Origin: Haloarculaceae archaeon
GTDB lineage: Archaea; Halobacteriota; Halobacteria; Halobacteriales; Haloarculaceae
Length of the DNA: 63,137 nt
Direction of reading: 5' to 3'
Assembly: GCA_018609945.1 (NCBI GenBank)
Contig: JAHENO010000011.1
Location: 1 to 63,137 of the forward strand
The notes under the pieces: generated by a model
What the model saw: only the letters and a program-made list of their open reading frames with translations
The model's database searches: none
What the model was told of the DNA's origin: nothing
Translations under genes and position numbers: made by a program
In this document: one piece after another, positions 34,440-42,721 of the stretch
How the letters are laid out: every line of letters starts with the position of its first letter
How positions within the stretch are numbered: position 1 is the first letter of the stretch

Positions 34440-36119
34440 TTACTCTCCGGGCTCCAGCCAGTCGACGGGAACGTCTTCGATGTCGGGCAGGGGTGCCGTG
34501 GGCACGTCGACCAGCGCGGGCCCGTCGGTTTCGACTGCCGTCGCCAGCGCCGTCTCGTACTCGTCGGCCGCCGAGACGCGAAAGCCGGCCACGCCCAGTT
34601 GCTCGGCGACCGCGGCGTAGTCGGCGCTGCCGAACTCGACGCCGAAGGCGAAGTCGGCGAAGTTCCGCTGGCCCGCCTCGATCCAGGAAAAGGAGCCGTT
34701 GTTGACGACGACGAGCGTCACCGGCAGCTCCAGGCGCGCGAGCGTCTCGAGTTCGCCCAGGCAGGTCCCCAGGCTGCCGTCGCCGGTGAATCCGACGACC
34801 TGCGCGTCGGGACGGGCGTAGTGAGCGCCGACGATGCCAGGCAGCGCGTACCCGAGTGCGCCGTGTGCCCGCGGGGTAACCCAGTGACGTCCGGGTTCGG
34901 TGAACTCGTACAGCGCCGCGAAGTACGGGCACGAGGTGCCGGGGTCCGAGACGATGACGGCGCCGTCCTCGAGCACGTCCTGGGCGCCCGCGACCAGGCG
35001 TTCCGGCCGGAGCGGGAAGTCGTCGGCACCGAACCGGGCCGCGTATGGCTCGATCCAGGCCTCGTGTCGTGCCCGGAGGGAGGCGGCGTCGACGCACTCC
35101 CGGGGGCCGCCGGCACGGACGCGCTCGGTGAGTGCCGAGAGGGCGACCCGCAGGTCCGCGGGCACGGCCACGTCCGTCTCGTAGTTCTTGCCGACTGACT
35201 CCGCCGCGATGTCGATGTGGACGATGTCGACGGCGCGGTCGGGTGGCCGGGACCACTTCTCGGTCCAGACGCTCTCGACGGCCGTCCCCGCGAGCACCAG
35301 CAGGTCGGCCCCGTCCCGGAGGTCGTTGGCGTACGCGCGGCCGCCGTTCTCGCCCAGCACGCCCGCCCAGTACGGCGAGTCGCCCAGACAGCCCGCGCTC
35401 GTCAGCGTCCCGGCGACGGGCACGCCCGCTGTTTCGGCGAACTCGCGCAGTTGCGACCACGCACGCGAGGTGTGGACGCCCCCGCCCGCGACCACCAGTG
35501 GGGCGGCCGCGCTCCGGAGCAACGCGGCCGCCCGGTCGAGGCGGTCGGGGTCGGGCCTGGGTCGGTCGGCCGGACATCGCCTCGTCCGCTCTGGAGCGTA
35601 CGCCTCGCCGTCGGACTCGCCGGCCAGCGTATCCATCGGGAGCGAGAGGTGGGTCGCGCCCGGCCGGCCGGCGGTCGCCTGGCGGAACGCCTCCCGGACC
35701 AGCCGGGGTACCTGGTCGGGATGGTCGGCCGAGGCGTTCCACTTGGTCACGGTCCCGAACAGCCCGGTCTGGTCGAGTTCCGTCAGCACGCCGCGGCCGC
35801 GGTACCGGACGGGCGTCGTCGTGTTGAGACCGACCACCGGAACGCAGGAGTCGTTCGCCTCCGCGAGGCCGGGCACCAGGTAGGTCGCGCCGCCGCCGCT
35901 CGGCCCCTCGCAGACCCCCGGTCGGCCGGACAGGCGGGCGTACGCGTCGGCCATGAACGACGCACTCCGCTCGTCGCGTGCGAGGACGTGCGTGACCGGC
36001 GTGTCGGCCTCGGCGAGGGTGCGGTAGAGGCCGACGCTGGTGTCGCCACAGACGCCGAAGACGTACTCCACGTCGTGGGCTTCGAGGCTGGCGACTAGCT
36101 GGGTTGCTCCGTCGGGCAT
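34440..36119 (-). CDS. ThDP-dependent acetolactate synthase-like enzyme (second copy)
   Basis: Second thiamine-diphosphate enzyme of the window, 559 residues, only distantly similar to the one at 22060. It has VFGVCGDTSVGLYRTLAE, RDERSASFMADAYARLSG with activating Glu50, LVVAGGGVHTSRAW in the middle domain, and a PP domain with GALGYALPGIVGA and FTGDGSLGTCLGELETL...VVVNNGSFSW at about 440-470. Which 2-oxo acid it uses is unknown. The start MPDGATQL at 36119 gives the correct family N-terminus. It is divergent from the DAO-type oxidase across 152 bases. Confidence 0.82.
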   Translation of the reverse strand: MPDGATQLVASLEAHDVEYVFGVCGDTSVGLYRTLAEADTPVTHVLARDERSASFMADAYARLSGRPGVCEGPSGGGATYLVPGLAEANDSCVPVVGLNTTTPVRYRGRGVLTELDQTGLFGTVTKWNASADHPDQVPRLVREAFRQATAGRPGATHLSLPMDTLAGESDGEAYAPERTRRCPADRPRPDPDRLDRAAALLRSAAAPLVVAGGGVHTSRAWSQLREFAETAGVPVAGTLTSAGCLGDSPYWAGVLGENGGRAYANDLRDGADLLVLAGTAVESVWTEKWSRPPDRAVDIVHIDIAAESVGKNYETDVAVPADLRVALSALTERVRAGGPRECVDAASLRARHEAWIEPYAARFGADDFPLRPERLVAGAQDVLEDGAVIVSDPGTSCPYFAALYEFTEPGRHWVTPRAHGALGYALPGIVGAHYARPDAQVVGFTGDGSLGTCLGELETLARLELPVTLVVVNNGSFSWIEAGQRNFADFAFGVEFGSADYAAVAEQLGVAGFRVSAADEYETALATAVETDGPALVDVPTAPLPDIEDVPVDWLEPGE

Positions 36120-36271
36120 CGGTTTCGATGTGCGCAACCACCACAATAAGGGTACCGCCGGCCGCTCGGAGTCCGGACGAGGGATGGTCCCGGGATGGAG
36201 ACGGAGACGGATTTCGGTCTCCCCGGCGGGGAAAGCGTTTTGAGCAGCGCACGCGACGGTCCGCATGCGAA

Positions 36272-37432
36272 ATGGACACCGCACTCGATGTCGCAGTCGT
36301 CGGTGGCGGGGCCGTCGGAACGAGCACGCTGTTTCACCTTGCGGCCGACCACGACATCCGTGGCATCCTCTTCGAGAAGGGCCAGCTGGGGTCGGGGTCG
36401 ACCGGTAAGGCTGCCGGGGGGGTGCGCAACACCTTCACGAGTCCCGCGAACATCGCGGTGGGTAACCGCGCCATCGAGTACTTCCGGAACTTCGCCGACC
36501 GCGTCGGCGAGGAGGTGCCGTTCCGCCAGGACGGGTACATGTACCTGTTCCACTCGAAGGCGGCGGCCGAGCGGTGGCGCGACCGGGCGGCACTGTTCCG
36601 GCGTCACGGCGTCGGGGCGGAACTGCTCTCGCCCGCGGGTGCCGCCGAGAAGTTCCCGCCGCTGGCCGCCGACGCCATCGGCGGGGCCCTGTTCGGGCCG
36701 GACTGTGGACACGTCGACCCCCACAGGCTCACGCAGGCCTTTGGCCGGGCGGCGACCGAGGGCGGGGCGACCGTCCACACCGGGACCGCGGTTACGGACG
36801 TCCGCGTCGAGGACGGCGCCGTGGCGGCCGTCGAGACCGAGACCGGCACGCACGAGGTCGACGCCGTCGTCGACGCCGCGGGCCCCTGGGCCGGCCGGGT
36901 CGCCGGGATGGTCGGCCTCGACCTGCCCCTGGATCTGCTCGTCCGGCGTATCGTGGTCCTCGAGGGGCTGTCCGACGCCGACGGGCCGCTGGTGATCGAT
37001 CCCGAGCGGGAGTGTTACTTCGGCGCCGAACCCGACGGGTCGCTCTTGGTCTGCAACACCGGCGAGGACATCCACGACATCGAGAATCCCGACGCGGCCA
37101 CCGACCAGCGGGTCGGCTACGACTACCACCTGGCGACCGCCGAGGCCGTCTCGGAACTGGTCCCGGCGCTGCCGGACCTGTCGGTCCGCAACGGCTGGAG
37201 CGGGCTCCAGACCCACACGCCCGACGGCCACGCTATCGTCGGCCCGACGGCGGTCGACGGGTTCTACCTCGGCTGCGGGTTCTCCGGGCACGGCGTCCAG
37301 CAGTCCCCGGTCGTCGGCGGCGCGCTCGCGGACATGGTGGTCCGGGGACAGACAGACCGCATCGACGCCGCGGCGTTCTCGCCCGCCCGCTTCGAGGAGC
37401 CCGCGGCCGGCCGGACCGAGGAGATGGCCTAA
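36272..37432 (+). CDS. DAO-family FAD-dependent amine/amino-acid oxidoreductase
   Basis: Flavoprotein of 386 residues with the N-terminal dinucleotide motif VAVVGGGAVGTSTLFHL (8-24), GQLGSGSTGKAAGGVRNTF (FAD-contact GSGSTG..GG) and the C-terminal GWSGLQTHTPDGHAIVGPTAVDGFYLGCGFSGHGVQQSP typical of sarcosine/glycine/dimethylglycine oxidase-type enzymes. It probably oxidises a secondary or primary amine. ATG 36272 lies about 31 bases after gcgttttg (36234-36241). A paralogue, cut by the window edge, begins at 62757. The next gene, an ornithine-cyclodeaminase-family enzyme, follows 30 bases later. Confidence 0.87.
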   Translation: MDTALDVAVVGGGAVGTSTLFHLAADHDIRGILFEKGQLGSGSTGKAAGGVRNTFTSPANIAVGNRAIEYFRNFADRVGEEVPFRQDGYMYLFHSKAAAERWRDRAALFRRHGVGAELLSPAGAAEKFPPLAADAIGGALFGPDCGHVDPHRLTQAFGRAATEGGATVHTGTAVTDVRVEDGAVAAVETETGTHEVDAVVDAAGPWAGRVAGMVGLDLPLDLLVRRIVVLEGLSDADGPLVIDPERECYFGAEPDGSLLVCNTGEDIHDIENPDAATDQRVGYDYHLATAEAVSELVPALPDLSVRNGWSGLQTHTPDGHAIVGPTAVDGFYLGCGFSGHGVQQSPVVGGALADMVVRGQTDRIDAAAFSPARFEEPAAGRTEEMA

Positions 37433-37440
37433 CTTTATTG
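37433..37440 (+). promoter_or_regulatory. TATA-like box of the ornithine-cyclodeaminase-family gene
   Basis: ctttattg lies 26 bases before the ATG at 37463, immediately after the stop codon of the preceding gene. The downstream gene can therefore be transcribed on its own. Confidence 0.5.
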
Positions 37441-37462
37441 GGCTGGTCCGCACGGGAGGGGT

Positions 37463-38461
37463 ATGGCCGACCTGCTGTACCTGTCGAACCCGGAGGTGGT
37501 CGGACTGGCCGGCATGGCGGATTTCGTCGACGCGGTCAGGAGTGCGTACCGCGACTTCGGTGACGAGGGACGGCTCGGGGACGAAGACAAACTCTTCCGC
37601 GACTCCCCCGAGGGGATGCTGATGTACTACGGAGCCATCCTCCCCGCGGAGGGCGTCGCAGGAGCGTTCGTCTACTGGACCGGCTTCGGGGGTGGCGAGG
37701 GATGGTTCCTGACGGTCCTGGCCGACGCCGCCACCGGGGAGCCGGTGGCGATGGTCGACAGCCCCGGCATCAACCCCTACAAGACGGGCGCGACCGGCGG
37801 CGTCGGCGTCGACGCCCTGGCCCGGCCGGACGCGACGGAACTCGGACTGATCGGCACCGGCACCCAGGCCGCCTACCAGCTACTCGCCGCCGATCAGGTC
37901 CGCGACCTCGACGCTGTCCGGGCGTTCTCGCCGACGCGAGCCAACCGCGAGGCCTTCGCCCGGCGGATGGACGGGCGCTTCGGCGCCGACGTGACGGCCG
38001 TGGACAGCGCACGCGCCGCCGTACGCGGTGCCGATATCGTCATCACGGCGACCACGGCGACCGAACCGGTCGTCGACGCCGCCGACGTCGAACCCGGGAC
38101 CCACGTCACGGCGATGGGCCAGTCCCATCCCGACCGCCGGGAGGTCGGCCCCGACCTGGTCGAACGGGCGCTGTACGTGCCCGACACCCGCGAGCGGGCC
38201 TTCGACTCCTCGGGCGAACTCCAGGGCGCGATCGAAGCGGGCGCCGTCGACGAAACGGCGGTCCACCCCGGCGTCGGGGGCGTCCTCGCGGGGACCGCAC
38301 CCGGCCGGACCGACCCCGAACAGGTGACGCTGTTCGACATGGGTGGTAACGGCATCGAAACGGTCGCCGGGGCCAACATGGTCGCCGAACGTGCCCGCGA
38401 GCGCGGCCGCGGAACGACCCTCTCGCTGACGCCCCAGAGCGAGGGGTTCGAGTCGCTGTGA
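37463..38461 (+). CDS. Ornithine cyclodeaminase/mu-crystallin family protein
   Basis: Protein of 332 residues with INPYKTGATGGVGVDALARPD and the NAD-binding motif LGLIGTGTQAAYQL at about 130-143, then ADIVITATTATEPVV, matching the ornithine cyclodeaminase / alanine dehydrogenase / ketimine reductase superfamily (PF02423). These enzymes interconvert imino or amino acids and keto acids. It follows the DAO-type oxidase by 30 bases, so the pair may act in sequence on an amine (oxidation, then imine reduction or deamination). A second family member is at 61595, also beside a DAO-type oxidase. Confidence 0.87.
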   Translation: MADLLYLSNPEVVGLAGMADFVDAVRSAYRDFGDEGRLGDEDKLFRDSPEGMLMYYGAILPAEGVAGAFVYWTGFGGGEGWFLTVLADAATGEPVAMVDSPGINPYKTGATGGVGVDALARPDATELGLIGTGTQAAYQLLAADQVRDLDAVRAFSPTRANREAFARRMDGRFGADVTAVDSARAAVRGADIVITATTATEPVVDAADVEPGTHVTAMGQSHPDRREVGPDLVERALYVPDTRERAFDSSGELQGAIEAGAVDETAVHPGVGGVLAGTAPGRTDPEQVTLFDMGGNGIETVAGANMVAERARERGRGTTLSLTPQSEGFESL

Positions 38462-38512
38462 CGCGGTCCCGGTAATTGTCCGGGTGCCTCGCCTCCGGCG
38501 TCAGACCGTCCG

Positions 38513-39151
38513 TCAGCCGTCCGTCCGCGCGACCGCGCGAACTGGAGCAGCCTCGAATCCCGGCGCGTGCAGCGGGAGGCAGGTGAAATCGACCCGGTCG
38601 TGGTCGGCGACGGCGTCGGCCGAGCAGAGGTACTCCACGACGGGCACCCCGCCGCCGAGCAGCGTCCGGTGGACGGGCCGGTCGGGGTCGTCGAGGGCCT
38701 CGGTGAGGAAGTCGTTGCCGACGAGCGCTGGCTCGCGGTCGACGAGCCACTCCGCGGCCGAGGGGGTGAGGTGGGCGGCTTCCGCGAAGAAGTCCTCGTC
38801 GCCGAACCGGTGATCGACGTCGCCGGTGAGCAACAGCAAGCGGTCGCCGGGCTCGGGGTCGGCGGCCGCGGCGTCGAGCGTGGCGGCGTCGATCGGCTCG
38901 CCGCGGGCCGCCCTGAGATCGAGGACCGTCGCGGGGCCGAACCAGCGGTCGAGGCCCAGCGATCCCAGCGTCGGCCCCTCGGGATCGTAGTGGCGAGGTG
39001 CGTCGACGTGGGTGCCCTGGTGGGTACTCGACGCGAATCGGCGGGTGATCGCGCCGGTCTCGTCGGAGACCGACCGCTCGGACTCGAAACTCGGCAGACC
39101 GGGAAACAGTTGCATCCCGTCTTCTAGCGGCAGCGTCATGTCCACGCGCAT
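38513..39151 (-). CDS. Cyclase-family (kynurenine formamidase-like) hydrolase
   Basis: Metal-dependent hydrolase of 212 residues carrying the family signature HQGTHVDAPRHYD at residues 44-56 (HxGTHxDxPxH), with His44, His48, Asp50 and His54 as probable metal ligands, and an N-terminus DMTLPLEDGMQLFPGLP. Members include kynurenine formamidase and isatin/cyclic amide hydrolases, which open amide bonds, so this fits the amide-rich neighbourhood. The start ATG 39151 (MRVDMTL) is preferred to 39184. It is divergent from the amidohydrolase operon at 39258. Confidence 0.86.
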   Translation of the reverse strand: MRVDMTLPLEDGMQLFPGLPSFESERSVSDETGAITRRFASSTHQGTHVDAPRHYDPEGPTLGSLGLDRWFGPATVLDLRAARGEPIDAATLDAAAADPEPGDRLLLLTGDVDHRFGDEDFFAEAAHLTPSAAEWLVDREPALVGNDFLTEALDDPDRPVHRTLLGGGVPVVEYLCSADAVADHDRVDFTCLPLHAPGFEAAPVRAVARTDG

Positions 39152-39226
39152 GGCCCCAGTTCGGCGACAGCCGGCAAAAGCCATTCGCAGTCGTGAGCGG
39201 TATCCTGCTCACGGGGTCGCCGGTGG

Positions 39227-39234
39227 GTATAAGA
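39227..39234 (+). promoter_or_regulatory. TATA-like box of the amidohydrolase-Rieske operon
   Basis: gtataaga lies about 27 bases before the ATG at 39258 and is the only promoter-like element seen for the three coupled genes that follow. Confidence 0.55.
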
Positions 39235-39257
39235 CCGGCGGGGCCGACAGTTCAGAC

Positions 39258-40400
39258 ATGTCCCAGGCAGCCGACCACTCGCTGCGACAGGTTAGCGACC
39301 TGGACGTCGTCGTCAGCGCCGACGAACACGTCAGCGAGGCCGTCGAGGACTTCCTGCCGTACATCGACGAGGACCGCTACAGCGGCATCAAGCGGATCAT
39401 CGAGCAGTCCGAGGACCCCTGGCGGGAGCTGTTCTCGGTGACGACGGCGCTGCCGCCGTTCTCGAACACCGCGATGGCGTCGAACTACGGCGGCGCAGAC
39501 GGCGTGATGCAACAGGGCGAGGACAAACTGGAGACGAAACTCCTCCGGCTCGACGAGTTCGACATCGACTACGGTATCCTGAACCCCACGCTGATGGTGG
39601 CGCTGCCGACGGTGAACAACCGGCAGGCCGCGGCGGCGCTGACCCAGGGATACAACGCGTGGCTCTACGAGGAGTTCGTGACCCGGAGCGACCGGCTGTA
39701 CGGCGCCATCGTCGTTCCCGGACAGGACCCCGAGATGGGCGCCCGCGAGATACGCAAGTACGGCGACAGGGACGGCGTCGTCGCCGTCCAGCTCGGCGCG
39801 ACCGGCCACAGCATCCCCGTCAGCCACGACTGGTGGGCGCCGGTCTACGAGGCCGCCCAGGAGATGGACCTCCCGGTGAAGTACCACAGTTCGTTCCCCG
39901 CCATCGGCCACGGCTTCCCGCTGCAACACCGCTGGCACCAGCTGTTCGCACAGGACAAGGTGCTCGCCCACCCGTTCTCGCAGATGTGGAACCTCCTGAA
40001 GCTCCTCTACGAGGGCGTTCCGATGCAGTATCCCGACCTGACGTTCGTCATTCAGGAGGCCGGGATCGGATGGATTCCCTACTGGAAGATGCGCCTGGAC
40101 CGGTACCACCTCGGCCTGGGCTCGGAGATGCCGATGCTCGACAAGCTCCCCAGCAAGTACATCGACGAGCGGTTCTACTTCACGACCCAGCCCGTGGGCC
40201 ACGCCGACCGCGAGGTGAAACACGTCGCCCAGCTGGCCGAGATGGCCGGTCCCGGGAACCTGGTCTACGCGGCCGACATCCCCCACTCCGATTTCGACAC
40301 GCCCGAGGAACTGTTCAACCCCATCAGGGGCGAACTCGACGACGATCAGGTCCGGGGGATCATGGGCGAGACGGCCATCGAGGTCTTCGACCTGCAATGA
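39258..40400 (+). CDS. Amidohydrolase-2 family (ACMSD-like) metal-dependent hydrolase/decarboxylase
   Basis: TIM-barrel protein of 380 residues (PF04909 type). Candidate ligands are DEHVSE at 22-27 (the common D-x-H-x-x-E variant replacing DxHxH), YHSSF at about 212, QEAGIGWIPYWKMRLDRYH at about 268, and the C-terminal Asp of YAADIPHSDFD. Family members decarboxylate or hydrolyse aromatic and amide compounds. Its stop overlaps the Rieske gene start as ATGA, and that gene overlaps a third as GTGA, so three proteins are made from one coupled message. Coupling with a Rieske protein is unusual for this hydrolase family. Confidence 0.83.
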   Translation: MSQAADHSLRQVSDLDVVVSADEHVSEAVEDFLPYIDEDRYSGIKRIIEQSEDPWRELFSVTTALPPFSNTAMASNYGGADGVMQQGEDKLETKLLRLDEFDIDYGILNPTLMVALPTVNNRQAAAALTQGYNAWLYEEFVTRSDRLYGAIVVPGQDPEMGAREIRKYGDRDGVVAVQLGATGHSIPVSHDWWAPVYEAAQEMDLPVKYHSSFPAIGHGFPLQHRWHQLFAQDKVLAHPFSQMWNLLKLLYEGVPMQYPDLTFVIQEAGIGWIPYWKMRLDRYHLGLGSEMPMLDKLPSKYIDERFYFTTQPVGHADREVKHVAQLAEMAGPGNLVYAADIPHSDFDTPEELFNPIRGELDDDQVRGIMGETAIEVFDLQ

Positions 40401-40750
40401 AACACCGGGTGGCGTCGACCGAGGAGTTCGGCGAGAACGAGCGCGTGATCGTCGAGGTCCAGGGTGCCGAGATCGCCGTCTTCCACACTGACGGCGAGTA
40501 CCACGCCGTCCTGAACTACTGTGTCCACCAGTCGGGACCGCTGTGCGAGGGTCCCCTTTCGGGGAAGATGGTCGCGGACCCGCCGGAGTTCGACTGGCGC
40601 TACGACGAGACGCCCCGGGTCGTGACCTGTCCGTGGCACAACTGGAAGTTCGACATCCGGACCGGCGAGAACGTCCAGGACGGCACCTACCAGGTACCGA
40701 CCTTCAAGACCGAGATCGAGGACGGCGACGTCTACGTGATCAGGGAGTGA
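40397..40750 (+). CDS. Rieske [2Fe-2S] protein
   Basis: Protein of 117 residues. The cluster ligands are Cys42-x-His44 (CVHQSGPLCEG) and Cys78-x2-His81 (CPWHNWKFDI). The spacing between His44 and Cys78 is 33 residues, about twice that of ordinary Rieske ferredoxins, because of an inserted DPPEFDWRYDETPR segment. It is soluble with no signal peptide or anchor, so it is a cytoplasmic electron carrier or an iron-sulfur subunit. The start overlaps the amidohydrolase stop (ATGA) and the stop overlaps the next start (GTGA). No oxygenase alpha subunit or ferredoxin reductase is adjacent. Confidence 0.88.
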   Translation: MKHRVASTEEFGENERVIVEVQGAEIAVFHTDGEYHAVLNYCVHQSGPLCEGPLSGKMVADPPEFDWRYDETPRVVTCPWHNWKFDIRTGENVQDGTYQVPTFKTEIEDGDVYVIRE

Positions 40751-41142
40751 CGGGGTCCGACGGCGCACCCGGCCGCGCGGGGCACCCGCCGGGCCACGAC
40801 GAGGAGGACCCCTACGCGGACGTCGACCTCGCGGAGTTGCCCGACTGGTGGCGGCGCAACGTCGAGGCGTTCCGGGACCACCGGATGCGCCCCTACCGAC
40901 CGCCGCAGTTCGAGGACGGGGACCTCGTGCCCGAACTGGTGCGACGGCTGGAGTCGGAACTGGATGTCGAGATCCGCATCCGCAAGCGGATCGGCCCCGA
41001 CCGGGACGAGGGCTGGACGGTCCTCGTCGATGGCCGGCCCGCCACGACGCTCGACCGCGTCCGAACCGAGGAGGGACGGTCGGTCTACGCGGTCACCGCC
41101 GCGGAGTTCGAGACGGCCGTCCGGGACGCCGTCGAGGCCTAG
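40747..41142 (+). CDS. Acidic 131-residue protein coupled to amidohydrolase and Rieske genes
   Basis: Unrecognised protein starting with GTG at 40747 inside a GTGA overlap with the Rieske gene. The first 25 residues are acidic and disordered-looking (DEEDPYADVDLAELPDWW); the rest alternates helices and strands (RRNVEAFRDHRMRPYRPPQFEDGD..., VEIRIRKRIGPDRDEGWTVLVDGRPATTL...). No metal or catalytic motif is seen, so it could be a small subunit or chaperone. It is the last gene before the concentric palindrome at 41172. Confidence 0.7.
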   Translation: MTGSDGAPGRAGHPPGHDEEDPYADVDLAELPDWWRRNVEAFRDHRMRPYRPPQFEDGDLVPELVRRLESELDVEIRIRKRIGPDRDEGWTVLVDGRPATTLDRVRTEEGRSVYAVTAAEFETAVRDAVEA

Positions 41143-41171
41143 GGCCCGTCGACGCCTCTGGCTGGTGCCTC

Positions 41172-41253
41172 ATAATGACCGCTGTAGCTATTTTCCAGGC
41201 CGACCGCACGACGTCGTGCGGTCGATCCGGTAACGAACTACAGCGGTCATTAT
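41172..41253. repeat. 82-base concentric palindrome
   Basis: Perfect 16-base outer arms ataatgaccgctgtag at 41172-41187 and its reverse complement at 41238-41253 share their centre (41212.5) with a perfect 24-base inner palindrome at 41201-41224 (half cgaccgcacgac). The 13-base segments between arms pair only partly. It lies exactly between two convergent genes and overlaps the LivF stop codon. It may be a double-sided terminator hairpin or a MITE-like element. No obvious target duplication flanks it. Confidence 0.9.
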
Positions 41254-41957
41254 CACCCGCCGAGAAACTCCCGGCGGACTTGCTCGTTTTCGAGGAGTGC
41301 CCGTCCGGTGTCTTCGAACCTGTTTTCTCCCTGGACGAGGACGTAGCCACGATCGCACCGCCGGAGCGCCTCCGCTGCGTTCTGCTCGATCATCAGTATC
41401 GCCGTTCCCTGGTCGTTGATTTCGTCGATCCGATCGAACATGTCCGCGACCAGATCCGGGGCGAGGCCCGCCGAGGGTTCATCGAGCAACAGCAGTTCCG
41501 GATCGAGCATCAGGGCCCGACCCATCGCGAGCATCTGTCGCTGGCCGCCGCTGAGATGGGCTGCCTTCTGGTCTTCCCGTTCCCCCAGGATCGGGAACCG
41601 GTCGTAGATCGCCCGAATCCGGTCCTCCGGCACCTCGTCGAGAATGTATGCACCCATCTTCAGGTTCTCCCGGACCGTCAACGACGGAAACACCTTGTCG
41701 GTCTGTGGAACGTAGCTCAGGCCGAGGTGGACGCTATCCTCGGGCTGATTGTGCGTGATGTCTTCGCCCCCGAAGTAGATCGCTCCGCACATGTGGGTCG
41801 TGTACCCGAGCACAGATTTCATCACGGTCGACTTGCCGGCGCCGTTCGGTCCGACGAGGGTCACGTACTCACCGGAACTGACAGTTACGTCGACCGATTC
41901 GAGGACCTGTATCTTCTCGTAGCCAGCGTCGAGGTCTCGTACCTCGAGGAGCGCCAT
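41253..41957 (-). CDS. livF: HAAT ABC transporter ATPase (LivF), operon 1
   Basis: ATP-binding subunit of a branched-chain-amino-acid/amide-type uptake system, 234 residues. Walker A is GPNGAGKS (36-43), the ABC signature LSGGQRQ is at about 135, Walker B is LLLLDEPSAGLAPDLV, and the H-loop region reads AILMIEQN. Like other LivF proteins it ends in VRREFLGG. Start is ATG 41957, sharing one base with the livG stop (TAATG). It is the last gene of the operon; its stop lies on the edge of the palindrome. A close paralogue is at 58017. Confidence 0.93.
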   Translation of the reverse strand: MALLEVRDLDAGYEKIQVLESVDVTVSSGEYVTLVGPNGAGKSTVMKSVLGYTTHMCGAIYFGGEDITHNQPEDSVHLGLSYVPQTDKVFPSLTVRENLKMGAYILDEVPEDRIRAIYDRFPILGEREDQKAAHLSGGQRQMLAMGRALMLDPELLLLDEPSAGLAPDLVADMFDRIDEINDQGTAILMIEQNAAEALRRCDRGYVLVQGENRFEDTGRALLENEQVRREFLGG

Positions 41958-42721
41958 TATTCTATCTCCTCCCCGAGATACGCCGAGATGACCGTCTCGT
42001 CAGCGACGACGGTCGCCGGATCGTCGTCGGCGATCACGGTTCCCCGGTCCATCACGACCAGCCGATCGACGAGTTCGGTCAACTGCTGGATGTCGTGTTC
42101 GATCACGACGAACGTCACGCCACCGTCGTTGAGCGTCCGGACGTGGTCGAAGATCGCCCGTTCGAGGGATGGATTGACCCCAGCGAACGGTTCGTCGAGC
42201 AAGACCAGGTCGGGATCGCTCATCAGGATGCGGGCGAGTTCGAGGAGTTTCCGCTGTCCGCCGGAGATGTCGCTCGCGTACTCGTCGGCGACGGCTGCGA
42301 GGTCGAACCGACCGAGTTGCTCGCTGGTCTGTTCCGCGAGGCGTTCCTCTCGGTCGCGCATTCGTCCGGGTCGCAGGATAGCATTCAGGGCACTCTCCCC
42401 CGGCTGGTCGGGCGCAGCGAGCTGCAGGTTCTCCCTGACCGTCATGTTCCCGAGGACGCGAGTCAGCTGGTAGGTCCTGACGAGTCCTCTCCGGGGCAGT
42501 TCGTGTATGGGCTCGTGGGTGATATCTTCGCCATCGAACTGGACCGTTCCGGCGTCGATGGGCAGAACCTTCGTGACGCAGTTGAACAGCGTCGTTTTGC
42601 CTGCCCCGTTCGGGCCGATGAGCCCCACGAGTTCACCGCGCTCGATGGCGAGGTCGAGGCCGTCGACTGCCGTGATCCCGCCGAACCTCTTGGTCAATCC
42701 CGTTACGTCGAGCAGCGTCAT
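41957..42721 (-). CDS. livG: HAAT ABC transporter ATPase (LivG), operon 1
   Basis: Second ATPase of the operon, 254 residues. Walker A GPNGAGKT (36-43), signature ISGGQRK, Walker B LVLLDEPFAGVNPSL and the LivG-typical VVIEHDIQQLTELVDRLVVMDRG tail are present. It pairs with LivF on the cytoplasmic face of the LivH/LivM channel. The start overlaps the livM stop as ATGA. Some strings (ELPRRGLVRTYQLTRVLGNMTVREN) correspond closely to the paralogue at 57153. Confidence 0.93.
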   Translation of the reverse strand: MTLLDVTGLTKRFGGITAVDGLDLAIERGELVGLIGPNGAGKTTLFNCVTKVLPIDAGTVQFDGEDITHEPIHELPRRGLVRTYQLTRVLGNMTVRENLQLAAPDQPGESALNAILRPGRMRDREERLAEQTSEQLGRFDLAAVADEYASDISGGQRKLLELARILMSDPDLVLLDEPFAGVNPSLERAIFDHVRTLNDGGVTFVVIEHDIQQLTELVDRLVVMDRGTVIADDDPATVVADETVISAYLGEEIE

